DNA of 11,207 nucleotides, taken from assembly GCA_934338765.1 (NCBI GenBank), contig CAKRHL010000057.1:1-11207 (forward strand). The letters are read 5' to 3'. Under the pieces are notes generated by a model. The model ran no database searches. It worked only from the letters and a program-made list of their open reading frames with translations, and was not told the origin of the DNA. The stretch is from an uncultured Lachnospiraceae bacterium (GTDB lineage Bacteria > Bacillota > Clostridia > Lachnospirales > Lachnospiraceae). The position numbers and the translations under genes are program-made. This document shows positions 1-5,229 of the stretch, one piece after another. Positions within the stretch are counted from its first letter, which is position 1; each line of letters opens with the position of its first letter.

Positions 1-4
1 TTTT

Positions 5-77
5 GGGATCTTAGCTCAGCTGGGAGAGCATCTGCCTTACAAGCAGAGGGTCACAGGTTCGAGCCCTGTAGGTCCCA
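5..77 (+). tRNA. tRNA-Val (anticodon TAC)
   Basis: Full cloverleaf. The acceptor stem GGGATCT pairs with AGGTCCC (one G-T wobble) and A77 is the discriminator. The D-arm reads AGCTCAGCTGGGAGAGC. The anticodon stem TCTGC/GCAGA encloses the loop CTTACAA, giving anticodon TAC (GUN, valine). The T-arm contains GGTTCGAGCC. The CCA end is not encoded, because TTT follows, so it must be added after transcription. This is the first gene of a four-tRNA cluster. Confidence 0.96.
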
Positions 78-94
78 TTTATCCGAAAGGATAT

Positions 95-167
95 GCCGAT
101 GTGGCTCAATTGGCAGAGCAGCTGATTTGTAATCAGCAGGTTATCGGTTCGAGTCCGATCATCGGCT
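95..167 (+). tRNA. tRNA-Thr (anticodon TGT)
   Basis: Cloverleaf with acceptor GCCGATG/CATCGGC, D-arm GGCTCAATTGGCAGAGC, anticodon stem GCTGA/TCAGC and loop TTTGTAA, giving anticodon TGT (ACN, threonine). The T-arm contains CGGTTCGAGTCCG. The base at the discriminator position is T167. CCA is not encoded. It lies 17 nt after tRNA-Val and 3 nt before tRNA-Tyr, so the genes are almost certainly co-transcribed. Confidence 0.96.
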
Positions 168-170
168 TAT

Positions 171-252
171 GGATGGATTCCCGAGTGGCCAAAGGGGACA
201 GACTGTAAATCTGCTGCAACTTGCTTCGGTGGTTCGAATCCACCTCCATCCA
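171..252 (+). tRNA. tRNA-Tyr (anticodon GTA)
   Basis: Class II tRNA of 82 nt with a long variable arm (around TGCAACTTGCTTCGG). The acceptor stem GGATGGA pairs with TCCATCC and A252 is the discriminator. The anticodon loop CTGTAAA gives GTA, tyrosine. The T-arm contains GGTTCGAATCC. CCA is not encoded beyond the discriminator. A spacer of only 3 nt separates it from tRNA-Thr, so the precursor must be cut between closely packed tRNAs. Confidence 0.96.
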
Positions 253-273
253 TTGAGCTTCATAAGAAGCTAT

Positions 274-359
274 GCCGCAGTGGCGGAACTGGCAGACGCC
301 CGGGACTTAAAATCCCGTGGGTAGTGATACCCGTACCGGTTCGATTCCGGTCTGCGGCA
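274..359 (+). tRNA. tRNA-Leu (anticodon TAA)
   Basis: Class II tRNA of 86 nt. The acceptor stem GCCGCAG pairs with CTGCGGC and A359 is the discriminator. The anticodon stem CGGGA/TCCCG encloses the loop CTTAAAA, giving TAA, which reads UUA/UUG leucine codons. The variable arm is TGGGTAGTGATACCCGTA and the T-arm contains CCGGTTCGATTCCGG. CCA is not encoded. It is the last gene of the tRNA cluster, 7 nt before the cluster terminator. Confidence 0.96.
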
Positions 360-365
360 TTTTTG

Positions 366-395
366 GAACTCTGGATTTTCCGGAGTTCTTTTTTT
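366..395 (+). terminator. Intrinsic terminator of the tRNA cluster
   Basis: GAACTCTGGA (366-375) pairs with TCCGGAGTTC (379-388) through 10 bp with one G-T wobble and a 3-nt loop, and runs directly into a T tract ending at 395. It starts 7 nt after tRNA-Leu and separates the tRNA operon from the purine permease gene. Confidence 0.92.
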
Positions 396-403
396 GAGTT
401 TTT

Positions 404-433
404 TTGATATTTCCCTATGTTTTGTGGTATACT
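404..433 (+). promoter_or_regulatory. Probable SigA-type promoter of the purine permease gene
   Basis: A -35 match TTGATA (404-409) is followed after 18 nt by TATACT (428-433), which also carries an extended -10 TG at 425-426. It lies just after the tRNA terminator and would give a leader of about 55 nt before the ATG at 496. No purine-riboswitch-like fold was recognised in that leader. The promoter is predicted from consensus only. Confidence 0.55.
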
Positions 434-495
434 GTATTCGGGTCATTTTTCGTTATTGAGAAATGATACTAATAACACATCACATGGAGGATAAA

Positions 496-1854
496 ATGTT
501 AGAGAAGTTTTTCAAACTGAAAGAAAACGGAACTACGGTTAAGACGGAAGTTATTGCCGGTATTACGACATTCATGACAATGGCGTATATTCTTGCCGTA
601 AATCCAAACATGTTGTCAGCAGCAGGAATGGACAGTACAGCAGTACTGATCGCAACCTGTCTTGCTTCATTTATCGGTACCCTGGCAATGGCGCTGCTTG
701 CAAATTATCCGTTTGCACTGGCTCCTGGTATGGGACTGAACGCATACTTTGCGTATACGGTATGCGGTAATATGGGATATTCCTGGAAGGTTGCTTTGAT
801 GGCAGTATTCCTGGAAGGTATTGTATTTATCGTATTGTCTCTCACAAGTGTTCGTGAGGCGATCTTCAATGCGATCCCAAGTACATTGAAAAAGGGTGTA
901 AGTGCCGGAATCGGTTTATTTATCGCATTTATCGGACTTCAGGGAGCACATATCATCGTCAATGACGATTCGACACTTTTAACATATTGTGAATTTGCAG
1001 ATAACTGGCATACACAGGGAATCTGCGCTGTTCTTGCACTGATCGGTCTGTTCATCACAGTTATCCTTTACGTCAAAGGCTTTAAGGGATCTATCCTGAT
1101 CGGTATCATTTCTACATGGGTACTTGGTATGATCTGCCAGGCTGCAGGTATTTACCGCATTGATGCAGAGGCAGGTTTCTATTCCCTGTATCCAACGATG
1201 CATATGACAGACTTCAGCAAGATCTCTACTACATTTGGTCAGTGTTTTTCTGCTGATTTCAAGGGCGTTGGAGTATTTAATTTTATCGTGGTACTCTGTT
1301 CTTTCCTGTTTGTTGATATGTTTGATACCATCGGAACTCTGGTTGGTGTATCTTCAAAGGCAGGTATGCTTGATGAAAATGAAAAACTTCCAAACATTAA
1401 GCCGGCTCTTCTGGCGGATGCTATTGCAACAAGTGCCGGTGCGATCATTGGTACAAGTACAACCACAACTTATGTAGAGAGCTCTGCAGGTGTTGGTGCA
1501 GGTGCCCGTACAGGTCTTGCTTCTGTTGTAACAGCAGTATTGTTCCTTCTGGCTATTTTCTTTGCACCGATCTTTACAGCAATTCCGGGCTTTGCAACAG
1601 CTCCGGCTCTGATCTTTGTCGGTTTCTTAATGATCTCTTCTGTTGTAGACATTGATTTCAATGATCTGACAGAGGCAGTTCCTGCATATATGACAATTCT
1701 GGCTATGCCATTTGCATACAGTATTGCAGAGGGAATTTCGCTGGGTGTTATCTCTTATGTTGTGATCAATGTGATCTGCGGAAAGGCAAAAAAGGTTACT
1801 CCGTTAATGTATGTACTTGCAGTATTGTTTGTATGTAAATATATTTTCCTGTAA
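496..1854 (+). CDS. NCS2/AzgA-family purine (guanine/hypoxanthine-type) permease
   Basis: A polytopic membrane transporter of 452 residues, expected to import a nucleobase with a cation such as H+. Signatures of the AzgA branch (PbuG/PbuO of Bacillus, AdePQ/GhxPQ of E. coli) are the N-terminal TEVIAGITTFMTMAYIL (residues 17-33), APGMGLNAYFAY (76-87), FDTIGTLVGV (276-285) and GTSTTTTYVESSAGV (319-333), followed by GARTGL. Hydrophobic segments cover most of its length, and the size matches the family. An in-frame ATG exists at 463, but the ATG at 496 is preferred: GGAGG at 486-490 is 5 nt upstream, and homologs in this branch begin close to the M-L-E-K-F-F-K-L sequence. It has its own promoter upstream and a terminator-like hairpin at 1962-1988. 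The exact substrate (guanine, hypoxanthine or adenine) cannot be read from the sequence. Confidence 0.93.
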   Translation: MLEKFFKLKENGTTVKTEVIAGITTFMTMAYILAVNPNMLSAAGMDSTAVLIATCLASFIGTLAMALLANYPFALAPGMGLNAYFAYTVCGNMGYSWKVALMAVFLEGIVFIVLSLTSVREAIFNAIPSTLKKGVSAGIGLFIAFIGLQGAHIIVNDDSTLLTYCEFADNWHTQGICAVLALIGLFITVILYVKGFKGSILIGIISTWVLGMICQAAGIYRIDAEAGFYSLYPTMHMTDFSKISTTFGQCFSADFKGVGVFNFIVVLCSFLFVDMFDTIGTLVGVSSKAGMLDENEKLPNIKPALLADAIATSAGAIIGTSTTTTYVESSAGVGAGARTGLASVVTAVLFLLAIFFAPIFTAIPGFATAPALIFVGFLMISSVVDIDFNDLTEAVPAYMTILAMPFAYSIAEGISLGVISYVVINVICGKAKKVTPLMYVLAVLFVCKYIFL

Positions 1855-1935
1855 AAGTCGTTATGCGAGAGCATGCCATACACTGATGCTGTCAGATATG
1901 TAATGTGTCTGGAAATACAGAAGCAGGTGTATTTT

Positions 1936-1988
1936 CATAGGAAGATATGGAAATTATATAGGGGCAAAACGCTGGTTTTGCCCTTTTT
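1936..1988 (+). repeat. Shortened copy of the two-hairpin repeat
   Basis: This contains ATAGGAAGATATGG, resembling the start of the full repeat (ATAGGAAAATGC), and then, without the middle part, the same terminal hairpin found in the full copies. It looks like an internally deleted member of the family. The 5' similarity is short and could be chance; the 3' hairpin match is exact. Confidence 0.55.
1962..1988 (+). terminator. Intrinsic terminator after the purine permease
   Basis: GGGCAAAAC (1962-1970) and GTTTTGCCC (1975-1983) form a perfect 9-bp stem with a GCTG loop, followed by TTTTT. It is 107 nt after the permease stop codon and is the first convincing terminator there. The same hairpin ends each copy of the two-hairpin repeat. 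Confidence 0.8.
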
Positions 1989-1993
1989 ATCAA

Positions 1994-2080
1994 TATGAGG
2001 AAAATGCTCGTAACATAGTGGTATGTCAACGAGAATTGCGAAGCAATTCTTGGAGGGCAAAACGCTGGTTTTGCCCTTTT
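1994..2080 (+). repeat. Two-hairpin repeat, copy 2 (upstream of the ABC importer)
   Basis: A single copy of the repeat also present at 4891 and 4982. It differs from the copy at 4891 by about four substitutions and one inserted G, all in the 5' part. The 52-nt core at 2025-2076 is identical to 4921-4972. Hairpin 1 is AGAATTGC-GAA-GCAATTCT (2032-2050) and hairpin 2 is GGGCAAAAC-GCTG-GTTTTGCCC (2055-2076) with TTTT after it. It ends 36 nt before the start codon of the permuted ABC transporter gene, so it lies in that gene's leader or immediately before it. Confidence 0.88.
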
Positions 2081-2116
2081 GTAAGTATAAGGTAAATAGA
2101 AAGGCATGGTTTAATC

Positions 2117-3673
2117 ATGAAAAAGAAAAGAAGGCTTCCAAAGGGCTGGAATTATATATTGCTCCTGATCGTATGTCTTGCGGCAGTGGGAGGGATTGTG
2201 TCCCATAATTATCAGGAGAAACAGAAGCAGGAGAAGCAGCTTAATGAGCTGAAGAAAAATGCAGTCAGGGGAGTAAAGGATCTGGATGGTAAAAAGATCG
2301 GAGTGCAGATCGGAACCACCGGAGACATCTATGCTTCCGATTATGAAGGGGATGACGCGGGAACCGTTATTGAGAGATACAATAAGGGAACCGATGCGAT
2401 CCAGGCGTTAAAAAACGGCAAGATCAATTGTGTTATCATTGATGAGCAGCCGGCAAAAGCATATACCGAGAAGGATAGTACACTGCAGATACTTAAAGAG
2501 GAGTTTGCTCTGGAGGATTATGCGGTATGTATTGACAAGAGCAATACGGCATTAAAGGAAAAGATCAATGAAGCTCTTGCCAAATTAAAGGAAAACGGTA
2601 CACTGCAGGATATCATTGATAACTATATCGGTGAGGATTCTGTGAAGGGAACAAAACCCTATAAGGCAAAGGATATCAAAAGAAACGGTGTGCTGAAGAT
2701 GGCAACCAATGCTTCCTTCAAGCCATATGAGTATTATGAGAATAATGAGATCACAGGTATTGACGTGGATATGATGCAGGCAGTCTGTGATGAGCTTGGC
2801 ATGGAGCTTAAGGTAGAGGATATGGAGTTTGATTCCATCATTCCTGCTGTGGTATCCGGAAAAGATGATGTGGGTGCGGCAGGTATGACTGTTACGAAGG
2901 ATCGTCTCAAGAATATTGATTTTACAGATTCTTATACGACAGCTAAGCAGGTGATCATTACTGTGAATCCGGAGGCCTCTGTTACAACAAGCTCCTTTGC
3001 AGAGCGTTTTCATGATAACTTCATCAAGGATAATCGTTATCAGTATATTGTAAAGGGTCTGCAGAATACCTTGCTGATCACGGTATTTGCAGTACTGTTC
3101 GGTATTCTCTTTGGTTTTGTGATCGCTGTGATCCGTACCGGTCATGACAAGAACGGTGATTTCCCGATCTTAAATGCATTCTGCCGCATTTATCTGACGG
3201 TTATGCGTGGTACCCCGGCGGTAGTACAGCTGTTGATCTTTTATTATATTATCCTTGTATCTGTAGATAATAAAATTTTAGTAGCTATTACAGCATTTGG
3301 TCTGAACTCTGCCGCTTATGTAGCAGAGGTGGTACGTTCCGGAATTATGTCTGTGGATGCCGGTCAGTTTGAGGCAGGACGAAGTCTGGGACTGAGTTAT
3401 GCACAGACGATGCTTTCCATTATCATGCCACAGGCATTCAAGAACACATTGCCGGCACTTTGTAATGAGTTTATTAGTTTATTGAAGGAAACTTCTATCA
3501 GCGGATATATTGCACTGGTGGATCTGACAAAGGCAGGAGATATCATTCGAAGCAACACCTATGATGCATTTATGCCATTGATCGCAGTGGCTCTGATCTA
3601 TCTGGTGATCGTAATGATCCTGACAGCAGGTGTACATGTTTTGGAGAGGAGGCTGAGAAGCAATGAGCGATAG
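2117..3673 (+). CDS. Polar amino-acid ABC importer: binding-protein/permease fusion with circularly permuted binding domain
   Basis: A membrane protein of 518 residues. A basic N-terminus and one hydrophobic segment (about 12-28) form an uncleaved anchor; C20 lacks a good lipobox. Residues 51-172 look like lobe 2 plus the C-terminal helices of a type 3 (HisJ/GlnH-like) solute-binding protein, including [16 protein letters not shown] and [11 protein letters not shown]. Residues 191-283 look like the N-terminal lobe 1, including [29 protein letters not shown] and GMTVTKDR, where the Arg normally holds the amino-acid carboxylate. The HisM/GlnP permease domain follows directly (about 308-518) with an EAA-type loop EAGRSLG (419-425) and MPQAF (437-441). 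In ordinary GlnP-like fusions each binding domain runs lobe 1 then lobe 2; here the order is reversed. The ribosome binding site is weak (AAAGG, about 12 nt upstream). The 3' end overlaps the ATPase gene by 11 bp. Import of a polar amino acid is inferred from the family; the ligand is unknown. Confidence 0.9.
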   Translation: MKKKRRLPKGWNYILLLIVCLAAVGGIVSHNYQEKQKQEKQLNELKKNAVRGVKDLDGKKIGVQIGTTGDIYASDYEGDDAGTVIERYNKGTDAIQALKNGKINCVIIDEQPAKAYTEKDSTLQILKEEFALEDYAVCIDKSNTALKEKINEALAKLKENGTLQDIIDNYIGEDSVKGTKPYKAKDIKRNGVLKMATNASFKPYEYYENNEITGIDVDMMQAVCDELGMELKVEDMEFDSIIPAVVSGKDDVGAAGMTVTKDRLKNIDFTDSYTTAKQVIITVNPEASVTTSSFAERFHDNFIKDNRYQYIVKGLQNTLLITVFAVLFGILFGFVIAVIRTGHDKNGDFPILNAFCRIYLTVMRGTPAVVQLLIFYYIILVSVDNKILVAITAFGLNSAAYVAEVVRSGIMSVDAGQFEAGRSLGLSYAQTMLSIIMPQAFKNTLPALCNEFISLLKETSISGYIALVDLTKAGDIIRSNTYDAFMPLIAVALIYLVIVMILTAGVHVLERRLRSNER

Positions 3674-4403
3674 GGAAGTATTGATCCGGGTAGAAAATCT
3701 GGAAAAATCATTTGGTGATCATCAGGTCATCAAGGGAATCTCCACGACGATTTCCAGAGGAGATGTGGTTGCTGTCATTGGTCCGTCCGGATGTGGTAAG
3801 TCCACATTCTTACGTTCCATGAATTGTCTGGAGGAGCCAACAGGAGGCCGTATTACCTTTGAGGGGACAGACATTACCGATGAGGACGTTGATATTAATC
3901 TGGTCCGTGAGAAGATTGGTATGGTATTTCAGCAGTTTAACCTGTTTCCGAATATGACAGTCAGGGAAAATATCATGCTTGCTCCTGTAAAGCGCAAAAA
4001 GATGACGAAGGAGGAGGCTGCGGTAAAGGCGGATGAGCTTCTGCAGAGAATCGGTCTGGCGGATAAGGCAGACTCCTATCCGGCGATGCTTTCCGGTGGA
4101 CAGAAGCAGCGTATTGCCATTGCCCGTGCACTGGCAATGAATCCGGATGTTATGCTTTTTGATGAGCCAACCTCTGCTCTGGATCCGGAAATGGTTGGTG
4201 AAGTGCTGGCATTGATCAAGGAGCTGGCGGCAGAAGGTATGACCATGGTGATCGTAACTCATGAGATGGGATTTGCCAAAGAGGTTGCCAATCGTGTTCT
4301 GTTTCTCAGCGATGGTATGATCCGGGAGGAAAACAATCCGGTCGAGTTGTTTGAGCATCCAAAGAATGCCAGGTTGCAGGATTTTCTTAGCAAAGTTTTA
4401 TAA
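3663..4403 (+). CDS. glnQ: Polar amino-acid ABC transporter ATP-binding protein (GlnQ type)
   Basis: A cytoplasmic ATPase of 246 residues that powers the importer encoded just upstream. All ABC motifs are intact: Walker [10 protein letters not shown] (40-48), Q-loop Gln90, signature LSGGQ (143-147), Walker B VMLFDEP (163-169) with catalytic E168, D-loop SALD (171-174) and switch H200. Length and the [16 protein letters not shown] stretch are typical of the GlnQ/HisP group (COG1126), which serves type 3 binding proteins. The ATG at 3663 has AGGAGG at 3647-3652, about 10 nt upstream, inside the end of the permease gene, so the pair is translationally coupled. No clear terminator follows, so some transcripts may continue into the HPr-like gene. 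The symbol marks family only; the transported amino acid is not established. Confidence 0.95.
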   Translation: MSDREVLIRVENLEKSFGDHQVIKGISTTISRGDVVAVIGPSGCGKSTFLRSMNCLEEPTGGRITFEGTDITDEDVDINLVREKIGMVFQQFNLFPNMTVRENIMLAPVKRKKMTKEEAAVKADELLQRIGLADKADSYPAMLSGGQKQRIAIARALAMNPDVMLFDEPTSALDPEMVGEVLALIKELAAEGMTMVIVTHEMGFAKEVANRVLFLSDGMIREENNPVELFEHPKNARLQDFLSKVL

Positions 4404-4443
4404 AATATGAATAAATTGAAAAATATTTATTAAATCTTGCTCC

Positions 4444-4478
4444 AAAAGGTTTCCTTTTCGCAGAAAGTGTGGTAAAAC
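4444..4478 (+). promoter_or_regulatory. Possible weak promoter and palindrome before the HPr-like gene
   Basis: A palindrome AAAAGG-TTT-CCTTTT (4444-4458) overlaps a poor -35 (TTTCCT, 4450-4455). After 17 nt comes an extended -10-like TGGTAAAAC (-10 hexamer 4473-4478). Matches are modest. It is listed because the 191-nt gap between the ATPase gene and the HPr-like gene holds nothing else recognisable and lacks a clear terminator. Confidence 0.25.
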
Positions 4479-4594
4479 TATGCAAGGACAAAAATGAGGT
4501 AAAGATGTGCCGGATAATATGCATATACAGCCGATTGTCCTGATAGAGAGAAAACGAGAAGAGAGAAAAGAGAAAATTGAAAGGAGCAGTCGTT

Positions 4595-4834
4595 ATGGGA
4601 GAAAAGATACCGGTACAGTTAAAGGATGTGCGTGATGTAAATGAGTTTGTCAACATCTTATCAGGGTTTGATGGGGATTTTGACCTTTATTGTGGAAGAT
4701 ATTGCGTGGATGCAAAGTCGATCCTGGGGATCATGACAATGGATCTGCGGAATCAGTTGTTTCTGACAGGCAACTGCGAACCTTCTGACAGACGAAATCT
4801 GGTACATGCATTGAAAGCGCGCGCATTTGCATAA
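4595..4834 (+). CDS. HPr-fold phosphocarrier-like protein lacking the active-site histidine
   Basis: A small soluble protein of 79 residues resembling HPr of the sugar phosphotransferase system. Without gaps, residues 24-51 (GFDGDFDLYCGRYCVDAK then SILGIMTMDL) line up with the Bacillus HPr stretch around Ser46, so S42 sits in the place of the regulatory serine phosphorylated by HPr kinase. The position of catalytic His15 falls on D11, while R13 matches the neighbouring Arg17. It therefore should not relay phosphate from enzyme I in the normal way. It resembles Crh in concept, which lacks His15 but keeps Ser46, although the similarity is too low to call it Crh. The start is set by GGAG (4583-4586), 8 nt before the ATG at 4595; a TTG further up at 4577 would overlap that site. 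No PTS genes are adjacent. A terminator follows 19 nt after the stop. Confidence 0.8.
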   Translation: MGEKIPVQLKDVRDVNEFVNILSGFDGDFDLYCGRYCVDAKSILGIMTMDLRNQLFLTGNCEPSDRRNLVHALKARAFA

Positions 4835-4853
4835 TGAAATGAAGGACGGAAAG

Positions 4854-4886
4854 GCATCTGGGATCATTGATCTCAGGTGCTTTTTT
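4854..4886 (+). terminator. Intrinsic terminator after the HPr-like gene
   Basis: GCATCTGGGATC (4854-4865) pairs with GATCTCAGGTGC (4869-4880), 12 bp with two G-T wobbles and an ATT loop, followed by TTTTTT (4881-4886). It lies 19 nt after the stop codon. Confidence 0.93.
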
Positions 4887-4890
4887 AGTC

Positions 4891-4977
4891 TATAGGAAAA
4901 TGCTAGTAACATAGTGTAAAGTCAACGAGAATTGCGAAGCAATTCTTGGAGGGCAAAACGCTGGTTTTGCCCTTTTT
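4891..4977 (+). repeat. Two-hairpin repeat, copy 3 (first of a tandem pair)
   Basis: Begins TATAGGAAAATGCTAGTAAC. Hairpin 1 is AGAATTGC (4928-4935), loop GAA, GCAATTCT (4939-4946). A short TGGA link with an SD-like GGAGG follows. Hairpin 2 is GGGCAAAAC (4951-4959), loop GCTG, GTTTTGCCC (4964-4972), with TTTTT to 4977. The next copy begins exactly 91 bp later and differs from this one at a single base within 87 (T4922 versus C5013). It starts 4 nt after the T tract of the preceding terminator. Confidence 0.93.
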
Positions 4978-4981
4978 AGTG

Positions 4982-5069
4982 TATAGGAAAATGCTAGTAA
5001 CATAGTGTAAAGCCAACGAGAATTGCGAAGCAATTCTTGGAGGGCAAAACGCTGGTTTTGCCCTTTTTT
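4982..5069 (+). repeat. Two-hairpin repeat, copy 4 (second of a tandem pair)
   Basis: Same layout as the copy at 4891: hairpin 1 at 5019-5037 and terminator-like hairpin 2 at 5042-5063, followed by six T. The near identity of the two adjacent copies points to a recent tandem duplication. It shares an identical core with the copy at 2025-2076 except for C5013. No open reading frame, terminal inverted repeat or target-site duplication was recognised. Confidence 0.93.
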
Positions 5070-5104
5070 AGATCAGATTCTGATTTCAGTCCCTTCGGGG
5101 GATG

Positions 5105-5133
5105 TTGCTTTTTTGGCGGATTTATTTTACACT
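5105..5133 (+). promoter_or_regulatory. Possible promoter of the GLUG-kinase operon
   Basis: TTGCTT (5105-5110), a 17-nt spacer, then TACACT (5128-5133). This is a moderate match to a SigA promoter in the right place, after the last repeat terminator and about 95 nt before the ATG at 5230. The leader between it and the gene shows no recognised riboswitch or operator. Confidence 0.4.
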
Positions 5134-5229
5134 AGAAAATAATGAAACAGGATTACGTGGGCGTATCAATAGGGAGATGGGAGCAGGGCAGTGGTAAGAT
5201 ACTGCCTGTAGATTAATGGGAGCTGAAAA

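Noticed and set aside
396..495. Possible purine riboswitch in the permease leader
   Set aside because: The leader is too short and shows none of the conserved three-way-junction loop sequences of the purine aptamer.
1892..2107. A 71-codon minus-strand frame containing a doubled AKPAFCP motif
   Set aside because: The doubled motif is just the translation of the repeated terminator hairpin on the other strand; there is no SD or homology, so it is a by-product of the repeat.
2023..2208. A 61-codon open frame beginning inside repeat copy 2 and running into the ABC fusion gene
   Set aside because: Its start lies in the hairpin region, it has no ribosome binding site, and it overlaps the well-supported permuted ABC gene in another frame.
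2585..3145. Minus-strand open frame of 186 codons
   Set aside because: It lies antisense to the ABC fusion gene, with Cys/His/Ile-rich composition typical of a shadow frame and no ribosome binding site. The same reasoning removes the long minus-strand frames at 3810-4358, 5578-6141, 7318-7767 and 10141-10674.
4410..4431. AATAAAT/ATTTATT hairpin after the ABC ATPase gene as its terminator
   Set aside because: The stem is entirely A/T and no T tract follows, so it is not a credible intrinsic terminator.
4891..5069. Tandem repeats as a CRISPR array
   Set aside because: The whole 91-bp unit is repeated with no unique spacers, and each unit ends in a terminator hairpin; there are no cas genes.
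5087..5115. CCC-TTCG-GGG hairpin followed by a T run, as a further terminator
   Set aside because: Only 3 bp pair cleanly and the T run is separated from the stem by about 9 nt; the T run is better read as part of the -35 region of the next promoter.
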